Shown in pieces: positions 1 to 8,557 of a stretch of 40,991 nucleotides of DNA. Source of the stretch: an uncultured Sphingopyxis sp. (lineage in GTDB: Bacteria; Pseudomonadota; Alphaproteobacteria; Sphingomonadales; Sphingomonadaceae); contig CAKZIN010000091.1 in NCBI GenBank assembly GCA_936933955.1, forward strand, positions 1 through 40,991, read 5' to 3'. Within the stretch, counting starts at the first letter, position 1, and every line of letters starts with the position of its first letter. The position numbers and the translations under genes are program-made. The notes below the pieces were generated by a model. It saw only the letters and a program-made list of their open reading frames with translations, was not told the origin of the DNA and searched no databases.

Positions 1-332
1 GGGGCCGCGGGAGCGACGGGCGCCGCGGGTTGCGCCTCGGTAACGGGACGCGGTTGCTCGACCGGCTTGGCCGGAGCGCTCGCAGCGGCGCGTGGACGCG
101 CGGCGGCAGGCTTGGCGGGGGCAGACGTCGGCGCCGCTGCCTGCGCAGGGTCCGCCGCCGGCTCTTCGGTCGACTTGACCGGCGACGGCCGCGCTTTGAG
201 GCCAAGGCGATGCGCCTTGCCGATCACTGCGTTGCGGGTCACCGCGCCGAGCGTGTCAGCGATCTTGCTCGCGGTGACACCGTCTTCCCACAGTCGCTTC
301 AGCGTGGCGATGCGTTCGTCAGTCCAGGACAT
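1..332 (-). CDS. gcrA: GcrA cell-cycle regulator, partial (3' end outside window)
   Basis: The reverse strand encodes a protein starting MSWTDERIATLKRLWEDG, followed by a helix-turn-helix-like stretch (SKIADTLGAVTRNAVIGKAHRLGL) and then a low-complexity Ala/Pro/Lys-rich linker that runs off the left edge. This N-terminus is diagnostic of GcrA. In alphaproteobacteria GcrA is a sigma70-associated transcription factor that acts at promoters carrying CcrM-methylated GANTC sites. The ATG at 330-332 is the only sensible start. The C-terminal RNA-polymerase-binding part is not in the window. The gene is divergent from the ABC permease, and the 94 nt between them must hold the gcrA promoter. I saw no GANTC in that gap. 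Confidence 0.93.
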   Translation of the reverse strand, partial: MSWTDERIATLKRLWEDGVTASKIADTLGAVTRNAVIGKAHRLGLKARPSPVKSTEEPAADPAQAAAPTSAPAKPAAARPRAAASAPAKPVEQPRPVTEAQPAAPVAPAA

Positions 333-426
333 CGTTTCCGTCGGTCACTTTCATCTTCAATCCCGCCAGCCCTGTCAGACAGGCGGCGGTTGCGCGCGGC
401 GAGCCGCGCCGATAGGCGCTTATGCG

Positions 427-1281
427 ATGCACGACCAGCCCCCGGCCATGATCAACGCGGTGCCCGCGTCGCTCCACCTGCGCCATGCCCCCGGCCAACC
501 AACCATCGGCCGCGTCAATTGGGGCGGGATGCGAGCTCTCTATGTCAAGGAGGTGCGCCGCTTTTTCAAGGTGCACCTGCAGACGATTTGGGCACCGGCG
601 ATCACAACCCTCCTCTACCTCGTCATCTTCACGGTGGCGATGGGGCGGGGCGGGGCGAGCGCGATGGGCGTCCGCTTTGCCGACTTCATCGCGCCAGGGC
701 TGGTGATCATGGCGATGATGCAAAATGCTTTCGCCAACGCGAGTTTCTCGCTGCTCGTCGGCAAGATTCAGGGCACCATCGTCGACTATCTGATGCCGCC
801 GTTGAGCGAGGCCGAGCTGCTCGGCGCGCTCACCGCCGCCGCGGTGACGCGCGCGATCTTCGTCGGCTTCGCGATCTGGCTGGTGATGCTCTTCTGGCCC
901 GGCGTCCACGCGATGCCGCGCCACGGCTGGGCAATCTTGGCGTTCGGGCTGCTCGGGTCGACGATGCTCGCGCTGTTGGGTGTCATCACCTCGATCTGGG
1001 CGGAGAAGTTCGACCACGCCGCGGCGGTCACCAACTTCGTCGTGCTCCCGCTCGCGCTGTTGTCGGGGACCTTCTACTCGGTCGACCGGCTTGCACCGAC
1101 GTTTGCGTCGATCAGCCACGCGAACCCCTTCTTCTACGCGATCTCAGGTTTTCGCTACGGTTTCATCGGGGTGAGTGATTCACCGCTCGGGCTCGGGCTG
1201 ATTGTGCTCGGCGCGGTCAACATCGTACTGGGGCTCGCGGCCTATCTTCTGCTGAAGCGCGGCTGGAAGCTCAAGAATTAG
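427..1281 (+). CDS. ABC-2 type transporter permease
   Basis: This is a polytopic membrane protein of about 284 aa with roughly six hydrophobic segments. It has an amphipathic pre-membrane stretch (ALYVKEVRRFFKVHLQTIWA) and the conserved 'GKIQGTIVDYLMPPLSEAEL' region of ABC-2 permeases (NodJ/YadH type). Such proteins pair with a separate ATPase to export lipids, polysaccharides or drugs. No ATP-binding subunit lies next to it. Start choice is uncertain: ATG 427 and ATG 448 are both in frame, and 529 would still leave all membrane segments. The reading frame is open further upstream, but that part runs antisense to gcrA. Its stop overlaps the stop of the convergent hspQ. Substrate unknown. Confidence 0.85.
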   Translation: MHDQPPAMINAVPASLHLRHAPGQPTIGRVNWGGMRALYVKEVRRFFKVHLQTIWAPAITTLLYLVIFTVAMGRGGASAMGVRFADFIAPGLVIMAMMQNAFANASFSLLVGKIQGTIVDYLMPPLSEAELLGALTAAAVTRAIFVGFAIWLVMLFWPGVHAMPRHGWAILAFGLLGSTMLALLGVITSIWAEKFDHAAAVTNFVVLPLALLSGTFYSVDRLAPTFASISHANPFFYAISGFRYGFIGVSDSPLGLGLIVLGAVNIVLGLAAYLLLKRGWKLKN

Positions 1282-1634
1282 TGCCTGTGCCGCTGGCGCA
1301 GTTGATAGCGACCGGCGGAATAATCCTCGAACAGCTCGTCGATCGCAGGGTGCTCCACGGGCCCCCCGTCATCGTCGCGCACCAGGTTCTGCTGGCTGAC
1401 GTAGGCGACGTAGGTCGACTGCTCATTTTCGGCGAGCAGATGATAGAAGGGCTGGTCCTTGCGCGGGCGGATCGCCTCCGGAATGGCTTCATACCATTCG
1501 TCGCTGTTCGCAAAGACCGGGTCGATATCGAACACGACGCCACGGAAGTCGAACATGCGGTGGCGAACGACATCGCCGACACCAAAGCGGGCGCGGGAGA
1601 TGGGGGGTAGGCCGGCCTCGATCACCCGGCGCAT
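1278..1634 (-). CDS. hspQ: HspQ / YccV-like hemimethylated-DNA-binding heat-shock protein
   Basis: A protein of about 118 aa whose core matches the YccV-like domain: FGVGDVVRHRMFDFRGVVFD, then DEWYEAIPEAIRPRKDQPFYHLLAE, then YVAYVSQQNLV. In E. coli, HspQ binds hemimethylated oriC DNA and also serves as a specificity factor for Lon. The ATG at 1632-1634 is taken as start. A GTG at 1656-1658 (giving MRTISSTDMRR...) is a possible alternative, and neither has a strong ribosome-binding site. The open frame extends through the antisense of tRNA-Ser, but that extension is not real coding sequence. The gene converges on the ABC permease with a 4-nt stop overlap. Confidence 0.88.
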   Translation of the reverse strand: MRRVIEAGLPPISRARFGVGDVVRHRMFDFRGVVFDIDPVFANSDEWYEAIPEAIRPRKDQPFYHLLAENEQSTYVAYVSQQNLVRDDDGGPVEHPAIDELFEDYSAGRYQLRQRHRH

Positions 1635-1786
1635 ATCGGTGCTGCTGATAGTCCTCACGCCGCCGATATAGGCGCGCACAGCGCATCCTCCAAGCGATTG
1701 CGGCACGCTCTTGGCAAGGCTGCGCGCAGTAGCTAAAGGCGCGCTCCGACCCCAAGCGGTTCCGCGGCTGCGGCGCCGACCTCTGC

Positions 1787-1876
<90 letters not shown>

Positions 1877-1877
1877 C

Positions 1878-3266
1878 TTACTCCATCGCTTCGAAGTCCA
1901 CTTGCCGGGTCGCCGGGGACGATCGTCGAAGGCGGAGAGTGACGCGGTCGCCGGGTGCGCCTTGGAGGTCCGCGACGCGTGCGACCACGGGTTCGGTCTC
2001 GAGCTGCACGCGCGCCATGCGCTCATCACTTTCAAGGATGGTCGCGGCGAAACTTTCGCCCTCGCGTCCCTCGAGCACGACAGCCTCGGCGAGATCGATG
2101 ACCGCGCGGTCGATGCGCGCAGAGCGGATTTCGGCGTCGGTCATGCGCTTGGCGAGTTCGGGGAAGGCGGCGGCGATGCTCTCCTCCGCCTTTCCCCCGT
2201 TTGCGAGCGCGAGGGCGGTGAGACCGACGTGGCGGTCGGCGAGCCGACGCAGCGGCGCAGTCGCGTGGGCATAGGGCGCCGCGACGGCATTGTGCCACGG
2301 CGGCGTGTCGGGGTCGAACGGCGCGTAGCTCGCGCCACCCCCCGCGCGCCGGATCGCGGCCATGAGGCTTGCGTGGTTTCGCTGCGCAGGGTCCAGCCGC
2401 TTCTCGAGTTGTGCGAGCGTCTCGTCGGGCGACCAGGCGACGCCGAGCGCGCGCGCCGTGATGCGCAGACGTTGTACTTGCTTCTGAGAAGGCGCGGGCA
2501 TGACGCGGAACAGCCCGGTGCGAGCATCGCGCAGCAGCCCCGCGACCGCAATGTTGACCGCCAAGCTGAGCTGCGCGTTGGCCTCCTCCGTTGCATATTT
2601 GGGGCGAAAGGCGAGGGTGAAGCGCCCATCCGCCGTGCGCTGCACCTCCTGCTCCGGCGGGTCGATGCGCGCCGCTCCCCGAGCGCGCTCCGCTGCCGCA
2701 AGGCGAGCAGTCACTTCTTGGAACTCGGCCGGAAGGTCGCCGACGCGCACAGTTTCGTAGGCCAGTTTCGCCTGCGAACGGACCACCGCACGCTCGATCC
2801 GGTCGAGCGGCGCCGCGCCGTCCTGCTCGACCCGCAAGGTGAAGATAATCGCGGGACGATCCACGCCGGGCAACAGGCTGGCGGCGCCCTCCGACAACAC
2901 AGGAGGGTGGAGCGGCGCCTTGCCGTCGGGGAGGTACACGGTGCTCCCGCGCTCCCAGGCTTCGCGGCCAACCGAATCGCTGTCGGTCACGAAGCTGGCG
3001 ACGTCGGCGATCGCGTAATGGAGCAGGATCGCGCCGGCATCGGCTCGCTCGAACGCGAACGCCTGGTCGAGATCGGTCGCGCCTTCCGGGTCGAGTGTCA
3101 CGAACGGAAGGCCGGTCAGCTCGCGCGGCAGCGGATGCGAACGACGCGCCGCCTGCTCCGCTGCGGCGAGCACATCCGCGGGAAACTGGGCGGGGACGTC
3201 GAACTCGGTGCGGATGGCCGCCAACCCTTCGCGGAGCACGCCGGTGCGGTCGACCATCGCTTTCAT
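1878..3266 (-). CDS. Short RNB-domain (RNase II family) exoribonuclease
   Basis: A 462-aa protein made almost only of the RNB catalytic domain. RNB enzymes degrade RNA 3'-to-5' with Mg2+. The metal-binding motif is seen at TLDPEGATDLDQAF (residues 57-70): D59, D65 and D67 match three of the four conserved aspartates, while the fourth position is Q68. Further on come YAIADVASFV, STVYLPDGKAPLHPPVLSEG and the RNA-binding-channel stretch YAHATAPLRRLADRHV. The usual N-terminal cold-shock domains of RNase II/R are missing, and a short beta-rich tail (possible degenerate S1) closes the protein. ATG 3266 is used; an in-frame ATG four codons in is possible. It is smaller than RNase II (about 640 aa) or RNase R (over 700 aa). 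Confidence 0.9.
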   Translation of the reverse strand: MKAMVDRTGVLREGLAAIRTEFDVPAQFPADVLAAAEQAARRSHPLPRELTGLPFVTLDPEGATDLDQAFAFERADAGAILLHYAIADVASFVTDSDSVGREAWERGSTVYLPDGKAPLHPPVLSEGAASLLPGVDRPAIIFTLRVEQDGAAPLDRIERAVVRSQAKLAYETVRVGDLPAEFQEVTARLAAAERARGAARIDPPEQEVQRTADGRFTLAFRPKYATEEANAQLSLAVNIAVAGLLRDARTGLFRVMPAPSQKQVQRLRITARALGVAWSPDETLAQLEKRLDPAQRNHASLMAAIRRAGGGASYAPFDPDTPPWHNAVAAPYAHATAPLRRLADRHVGLTALALANGGKAEESIAAAFPELAKRMTDAEIRSARIDRAVIDLAEAVVLEGREGESFAATILESDERMARVQLETEPVVARVADLQGAPGDRVTLRLRRSSPATRQVDFEAME

Positions 3267-3315
3267 CGCTCCGCGCTATCGCAGCCGCCGGGCGCTCGCA
3301 ACCTGACGCTTGAGG

Positions 3316-4185
3316 CTAGCGGCGGCGTATGGTGGAGAGCGTTGGCGTCAGGGTGATGGCGATGCGGCGGTTGCGGGGGTCGTAGGGGTCGGCGCGGATG
3401 AGCGGTTCGCGGTCGGCGACGCCTTCGACGCGCGTGATGCGCGCGGGCGCGACGCCTCCCCCCAGCAGCGCGCGCCGCGCGGCATCGGCGCGATCGGCGG
3501 AGAGGCGCCAGTTGTTCTCGACGCCTTCCTCGGCGAAGCGAACGGCGTCGGTATGCCCGCGGATGCTTAGGTTGCCCGTCATCGGCAGGGCGCGAGCAAC
3601 CGAGCGCACCAGCGCCTTTGCGCGCGACGTCATGATGTCAGTGCCCAGCGCGAACATGGCGAAGCCCGGCCCGTCGATCAGTTCGATGCGCACCCCAGCG
3701 GACGAGGCACTCAAGCGGACTTGCTGACCGAGCCCGGCCGTTGCCGCGTCGCGCTGTAGTTCGGCTGCGATCCGTTCCGCGAGCGGGCCGGCTCGAGCGG
3801 GGCCCTCCCGCAGCTCCGCCGATCCGGCGCGGATGTCGCGCGGAATCACGATCCCCCTGGTCCCGCGTTGGCCGTCGAGGTGAAGGAAGTTCTGGTCGCT
3901 GAGCAGGCTGTCGCCTCCAAGCAGCCCGGTCGAACCCGCGCTCGACTGGCGATATTCGATGAGCGTCGGCGTGAAATAATCGGCGAGGCCCTTGCGCTTC
4001 TCCTCGTCGGTCATGCCCAGCAGCCACATGAGGAGAAAGAACGCCATCATCGCGGTAACGAAGTCGGCATAGGCGATTTTCCAGGCGCCGCCGTGATGCG
4101 CCTCGTGCGGGGCCTCCACCACCTTTCGGACGATGATCGTCGCGGGCTCGCTGGCGGAGCGCCGTCGCGTGCTGGAGCTGGCCAT
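3316..4185 (-). CDS. motB: Flagellar motor stator protein MotB
   Basis: A 289-aa stator subunit. After a short cytoplasmic N-terminus there is one membrane helix, AYADFVTAMMAFFLLMWLLG, carrying the ion-binding aspartate D41. An OmpA-like peptidoglycan-binding domain fills the C-terminal half (LSIRGHTDAVRF, NNWRLSADRADAARRALL, RVEGVADREPL). With MotA it forms the channel that turns ion flow into flagellar rotation. It starts 1 nt after the motA stop (TGA-C-ATG), so the pair is translationally coupled. It is the last gene of the leftward flagellar arm. Confidence 0.96.
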   Translation of the reverse strand: MASSSTRRRSASEPATIIVRKVVEAPHEAHHGGAWKIAYADFVTAMMAFFLLMWLLGMTDEEKRKGLADYFTPTLIEYRQSSAGSTGLLGGDSLLSDQNFLHLDGQRGTRGIVIPRDIRAGSAELREGPARAGPLAERIAAELQRDAATAGLGQQVRLSASSAGVRIELIDGPGFAMFALGTDIMTSRAKALVRSVARALPMTGNLSIRGHTDAVRFAEEGVENNWRLSADRADAARRALLGGGVAPARITRVEGVADREPLIRADPYDPRNRRIAITLTPTLSTIRRR

Positions 4186-4186
4186 G

Positions 4187-5050
4187 TCAGGTCGCGCGCA
4201 TCGCGTCGAACACGTCGGCGAAGCTCGGCTGATGGTCGTGCGTCAGGCTCGACCGCGCGGCTTCGATCACCAGCGGGATCGGGTGACCGTGGAGCGAGGC
4301 GACGATGAGCTGCTTGACGACATGATAGATGGCGCCGTCACCCTCGATTACCTGGCGCGCGCGGTTGGCGAAGGGTCCGACGAAGCCGTAGGCGAGCAAT
4401 ACGCCCAGAAATGTGCCAACCAGCGCCGATCCGATCATCTCACCCAATACCGCGGGTGGTGCGTCGATCGAGGCCATCGTCTTGACCACCCCAAGCACCG
4501 CCGCAACGATCCCCAACGCGGGGAGTGCGTCGGCAAGAGTTTGCAGCAATTGCGCGGGTTTGATCGCATCGTGGTGATGCGTCTTGAGAGCATTGTCCAT
4601 GACCTCCTCCACCGCCCGCGGGTCGAGCGTGCCGGACGAGACGACCACCAGCCGCAACGTATCGCAGATCAGATGGACGAGCGTGTCGTCGGCGAGCAGG
4701 CGCGGATATTGCGCGAAGATCGCTGAATTCGCCGGATCCTCGATATGCGGCTCGAGCGCCACTGGCCCGTCGGTGCGCAACATCTTCATCAGCCGCGCGG
4801 TGAGGAGAATAGCGTCGAGATAGTCCTGCTTGCTGTGCCGCTGCCCTTTGAAGACGCCTTTGAGCCCGCGAACCAACCCTTTCAGCTCACGCGGTGAATT
4901 GCCGGCGACAGTCGCACCGACCGCGGCGCCGCCGATGACCATCATCTCGATCGGCAGCGCGTGGAGGATCACCGCGATGCTGCCGCCGGACGGCAGAAAG
5001 CCGCCGAACACCATCACCAGCAGCACGACAATGCCGATGCCAGCGTACAT
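4187..5050 (-). CDS. motA: Flagellar motor stator protein MotA
   Basis: A stator subunit with four membrane helices. The N-terminus MYAGIGIVVLLVMVFGGFLP and the later segment PALGIVAAVLGVVKTMASID, followed by ALVGTFLGVLLAYGFVGP, are classic MotA. The start at ATG 5050 gives 287 aa, close to the family norm. An in-frame ATG at 5092 would add 14 polar residues (MGQRPRTKGERKSE) and is less likely. It sits 71 nt after the end of flgL and is coupled to motB. Confidence 0.95.
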   Translation of the reverse strand: MYAGIGIVVLLVMVFGGFLPSGGSIAVILHALPIEMMVIGGAAVGATVAGNSPRELKGLVRGLKGVFKGQRHSKQDYLDAILLTARLMKMLRTDGPVALEPHIEDPANSAIFAQYPRLLADDTLVHLICDTLRLVVVSSGTLDPRAVEEVMDNALKTHHHDAIKPAQLLQTLADALPALGIVAAVLGVVKTMASIDAPPAVLGEMIGSALVGTFLGVLLAYGFVGPFANRARQVIEGDGAIYHVVKQLIVASLHGHPIPLVIEAARSSLTHDHQPSFADVFDAMRAT

Positions 5051-5121
5051 TTCGCTCTTGCGCTCCCCCTTGGTTCGGGGCCGCTGCCCCATCGGTTAGG
5101 ACGGCGCGCGCAGGCGCGGCT

Positions 5122-5898
5122 TTAGCGCAGGAGGTCGAATAGGGTGGAGCGGTCGAGGCGCGCGAATAGCGCGTTGGCGGCGTCGAGCGTCAGCTGGCGT
5201 GACTGGATGCGTGAGATCACTTCCGCCGGATCGATGCCAACCGCCGCTTCTCGCGCGTCATCGCGGTCGATACGACCGCGCTCCGCCGCGGCGTCGAGCG
5301 TCTCGATCCGCTGGGCGAGCAGACCGTCAGCGGTGCGCGCATCGCTCGCAGCACTCATTGCGTCTTTAAGAGCCGTCAGGGAAGCGCGCGCGCCCTCCGC
5401 GCCCGACTGGCGCACCGCGCTGGCAAGATTACGGACGACGTGCGCCGCTGGTTCCGGTCGAGCAAGGCGAGCGATGACCCCCGCGCTGATCGGGACGTTT
5501 AGCGGCTCGAACGCCTCGTCACCAACGGCCAGTTGCTGGGCCAGGTCGTCTAGGGCGGCAAGCCTCGCCTCAGTTGCATCAGCACTCCCAGCGTCGTTCG
5601 CCAGCCCTACCGCAAGTTCCATCGCGCGCGTGAGCATCGCGGCGCGATCGGCATGGACGGAGTCGGCGCTTGCCAGAACATGGGCGAGGTCGCGGCGATT
5701 GGCGGCGAACGCCATCTCCCCCGCGTCGATGCGCCTCAATGTACGCGCAGCGGCTGCGGCTTCGGGGTCGTCCGACGCCCGCCGGACGCGCCTGCCATCC
5801 AGCAGCGCGACCCGATCCTCGGCGATGTCGCGGGAGAGGGTGCTGCGCTCGCGGGCCGCGATCTCGCGCGTGAGGTGCGTGGTGACGCTCGTCATCAC
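5122..5898 (-). CDS. flgL: Flagellar hook-filament junction protein FlgL (short)
   Basis: A 258-aa protein with a flagellin-like N-terminal coiled segment (THLTREIAARERSTLSRDIAEDRV), the 'RRASDDPEAAAAARTLRR' motif shared by FlgL and flagellins, and a C-terminal coil ending in DAANALFARLDRSTLFDLLR. It is shorter than typical FlgL (about 300 aa or more), so the central domain is reduced. It directly follows flgK with a 4-nt overlap, which makes FlgL rather than flagellin the right call. The start is GTG 5898 or the next codon ATG 5895. Confidence 0.88.
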   Translation of the reverse strand: MMTSVTTHLTREIAARERSTLSRDIAEDRVALLDGRRVRRASDDPEAAAAARTLRRIDAGEMAFAANRRDLAHVLASADSVHADRAAMLTRAMELAVGLANDAGSADATEARLAALDDLAQQLAVGDEAFEPLNVPISAGVIARLARPEPAAHVVRNLASAVRQSGAEGARASLTALKDAMSAASDARTADGLLAQRIETLDAAAERGRIDRDDAREAAVGIDPAEVISRIQSRQLTLDAANALFARLDRSTLFDLLR

Positions 5899-7181
5899 CG
5901 TACCGCCAATAGTGCATCGAGCATCGAGCGCGCGGTGTCGATCACGCGCGCGGCCGCGCTGTACGCCTGCTGCAACGCGATGAGCTGGCTCGCCTCGCGA
6001 TCGAGGTCGACGCCCGCGATACGGTCGAGCGATAGCGCCGCTTCGTCGCGAACCTTGGCGCTCGCACCGTGCCGCCGCTCCGCGCGCTGCGCCTCCTGAG
6101 CGAGCTCCGTGACGAGATCGTCGCTATCGCGCCCCAGGCCCGCGCTCGCGCGCCCATCGAGCGTGGCGAGGAACGCATCGTTCCCCACGCCTCCGGAGCC
6201 GGTGACGATCGCGCGGGGGTCGCGGGTCGCCAGTCGCAACGATCGCGCGTCGGTACCGTCGAGCAGCGGCGGTCCTCCCCCGCGCGCCTGGTGCGTGTCG
6301 AGCATCTCACGTGTGCGCAATGCCAAGGCGTCCAGCCGTTCGAGCGCCCCCTCTATGGCTGCGATGCTGCGCATGGCGCCCGCAAACCGTCCGCTGGCGG
6401 CCGGAACCGCCTCGCTTCCGCCGGGGCCGGCGACACGTACCCGGCCATCCTCGCCGCGCAGCATCGCGCGGCCGCGCGGGTCGAGGAGCGGCGGCTGTGC
6501 AAGCCCGTCCAGTCGCACGGTGACGCTGCCGTCGGAAGCGACGTCGCGGTCAATCGAAAGCTCGCTCGCGAGCCTGAGCAAGGCCGCATCGCGCGCATCC
6601 TCGAGCGCGGGGCGGGCGCCCGGATCCGTGGCGCTTGCGCGAAGGCGCTGGTTGATTTCGGCCAGCTCGCCTAGTGCCGCGTTCGCTTCGTCCAGCGAGA
6701 GAGTCGCCAGCCCCGCGCTTGTGTCGCGCGCTTGCTCGAGCGACGCGGCGGCAGCGTTGAAGACGGTCGACGCGACATCGATTGCGCCCAGCAACTCACG
6801 CCGAAGCGATGGGCTGTCCGGCGCGCTCGATAGCCGCGTCATGGCGTCGTAGATCGCGCCGATGGCGGCTGATGGCCCACCCTCTCCGTCGGGGAGGATC
6901 GCAGCCTCGACCGCGCGTGCTCCGCTCAGAAGCGTCTCGTCCCGGCTGGCATCGGAGGTTCTGGCCAGCAGCGATGCGGCGAGCCCCTCGTCCCAGTCGC
7001 GGCGGATGGCGTCGATCCTGACCCCGCTCGCTCCATTGGCGCTAGGCGGCAGTTCCGACAGCACGGCGGAACGGCGCACGAAGCCGTCGGTGCTGGCGTT
7101 GGCGACATTGTCTCCGACCACCGCAAGCGCGCTGCGATAGGCGCCGATCGCGGAGGATCCGATGCGGAGCAAATCACTCAC
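5895..7181 (-). CDS. flgK: Flagellar hook-associated protein FlgK
   Basis: A 428-aa axial protein. The N-terminus has the rod/hook-family motif SALAVVGDNVANASTDGFVRR, and the C-terminus has LDREASQLIALQQAYSAAARVIDTARSMLDALL, the paired coils that hold the hook-filament junction. FlgK forms the first junction layer on the hook, and FlgL sits above it. The GTG start at 7181 overlaps the flgJ stop (GTGA). It is slightly small for FlgK, as are its neighbours. Confidence 0.94.
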   Translation of the reverse strand: MSDLLRIGSSAIGAYRSALAVVGDNVANASTDGFVRRSAVLSELPPSANGASGVRIDAIRRDWDEGLAASLLARTSDASRDETLLSGARAVEAAILPDGEGGPSAAIGAIYDAMTRLSSAPDSPSLRRELLGAIDVASTVFNAAAASLEQARDTSAGLATLSLDEANAALGELAEINQRLRASATDPGARPALEDARDAALLRLASELSIDRDVASDGSVTVRLDGLAQPPLLDPRGRAMLRGEDGRVRVAGPGGSEAVPAASGRFAGAMRSIAAIEGALERLDALALRTREMLDTHQARGGGPPLLDGTDARSLRLATRDPRAIVTGSGGVGNDAFLATLDGRASAGLGRDSDDLVTELAQEAQRAERRHGASAKVRDEAALSLDRIAGVDLDREASQLIALQQAYSAAARVIDTARSMLDALLAVR

Positions 7182-7459
7182 CGTGAGCGCCCTCCCTCGG
7201 CAAGGCGCGCGAACATCGCGCCAAACCCGAAGTCGAGGCGCGATGCCATGCTCTCTGCCAACCGACCGTCGAGCATGTCGCGCATCGGGCCCGCGTCCGC
7301 GGAAGCCAGGTCGGAGGAGGCGAGCGAGGCGCTCCGCATCGCCGACAGCATCTGCCGCAATAGCATCGCTTCAAACGCGTCCCCCGCGGCCGACGCGGGT
7401 CGCTGCGCTGACGTTGAGGGCGCACCGACGACGGGGGAGGGCGCGGAGGTGCGCATCAC
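7178..7459 (-). CDS. flgJ: Rod-binding protein (FlgJ N-terminal domain only)
   Basis: A 93-aa protein matching the rod-binding domain of FlgJ: FEAMLLRQMLSAMRSAS, then GPMRDMLDGRLAESMASRLDFG. There is no muramidase domain, as in other alphaproteobacteria, where a separate lytic enzyme opens the cell wall for rod assembly. The start is GTG 7459 or ATG 7456, overlapping the flgI stop, and the stop overlaps flgK. Its position between flgI and flgK supports the call. Confidence 0.9.
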   Translation of the reverse strand: MMRTSAPSPVVGAPSTSAQRPASAAGDAFEAMLLRQMLSAMRSASLASSDLASADAGPMRDMLDGRLAESMASRLDFGFGAMFARLAEGGRSR

Positions 7460-8544
7460 AGCACCACCAGCTCGGCCCGCAGCGCCCCGGCCTGATGCAA
7501 GGCCTCGAGAATGGCGACCAGGTCGCTGGGAGCGGCGCCGACGTCGTTGATCGCCTTGACGATCTCGGACAGCGACGCGCCGGCGATCTCGAACATCGGC
7601 GATCCGCGCTCGGTCACGGCGATGGTAGAGTCCGACGCCGTCGCCGTGCGTCCGCGCGATAGCGCATCGGGCTGCGAGACGAGCGGCGTTTCGCCGACCT
7701 CCACCGTCAGCCGCCCGTGACTGACGGCAGCCGCAGCGATGCGCACCGCGCCGTTGATGACAACGGTTCCGGTGCGCGCGTTGACGATCACCCGAGCCGG
7801 TGCGGCGTCGGGTGTGACGCTCAATCCCTCGATCCGTGCCATCAGTGCCGCGGTGTCGCCGGCAAAGCTCCCGGGGGAGATCGCGATAGTCACTCCGTCC
7901 GCCGCGACCGCGCTTACTCCGGGCAACTGTTCTGAGATTGCGGTCGCAACCCTTTGCGCGGTGGACAGATCATTGGCGGCCAGATTGAACCGCAGAGCCG
8001 CGGGTGTCTGGGATACCACCGAGCGTTCGACGCTCGCGCCCCCGGCGATGCGCCCGACGGAGGGGATGTTGACGCTGGCCTGCGACCCGTCCGCGGCGCT
8101 GACGCCAAGCCCGCCAACGGCCAGGCTCCCCTGCGCCATGGCATAGATTTGGCCGTCCGCGCCCATCAGCGGCGCCAGCACAAGTGTGCCCCCGCGCAAC
8201 GAACGCGCCCTTCCGATCGCCGAGACGGTGACGTCGACCCGCTGACCTGGGCGCGCCATCGGCGACAGCTCGGCGGTGACCATCACCGCCGCCGCATTCT
8301 TGAGCGCGGGACTGACGCCCGGCGGCAGGGTCAATCCCAGCCGCGCGGTGACCCCGGCCATCGCTTGCGTGAGATAGGCGAGATTGTCGTCGCCGGTGCC
8401 CGCGAGCCCGACGACGACGCCGTAGCCGACGAGCTGGTTGGTTCGCACGCCCTCGAAAGCGCCGAGGTCCTTGATCCGCACAACCTGCGCCGATCCCACC
8501 GAGGGGAGGGTGAGGAGAGCCGCGAACAGCAACCGCCAGATCAT
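7456..8544 (-). CDS. flgI: Flagellar P-ring protein FlgI
   Basis: A 362-aa periplasmic ring protein. A Sec signal peptide (MIWRLLFAALLTLPSVGSA) precedes QVVRIKDLGAFEGVRTNQLVGYGVVVGLAGTGD, the family hallmark. The C-terminus ends DLVAILEALHQAGALRAELVVL. FlgI forms the ring around the rod in the peptidoglycan layer. The ATG at 8542-8544 is chosen because an AGGAG ribosome-binding site lies just upstream and the signal peptide begins there; the frame is open for 55 more codons upstream but that part overlaps flgH. Confidence 0.96.
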   Translation of the reverse strand: MIWRLLFAALLTLPSVGSAQVVRIKDLGAFEGVRTNQLVGYGVVVGLAGTGDDNLAYLTQAMAGVTARLGLTLPPGVSPALKNAAAVMVTAELSPMARPGQRVDVTVSAIGRARSLRGGTLVLAPLMGADGQIYAMAQGSLAVGGLGVSAADGSQASVNIPSVGRIAGGASVERSVVSQTPAALRFNLAANDLSTAQRVATAISEQLPGVSAVAADGVTIAISPGSFAGDTAALMARIEGLSVTPDAAPARVIVNARTGTVVINGAVRIAAAAVSHGRLTVEVGETPLVSQPDALSRGRTATASDSTIAVTERGSPMFEIAGASLSEIVKAINDVGAAPSDLVAILEALHQAGALRAELVVL

Positions 8545-8557
8545 GGCAACTCTCCTG

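Noticed and set aside
1902..3356. A 484-codon forward open frame opposite the RNB gene
   Set aside because: Composition is that of a GC-rich antisense frame; the reverse strand has clear RNB motifs.
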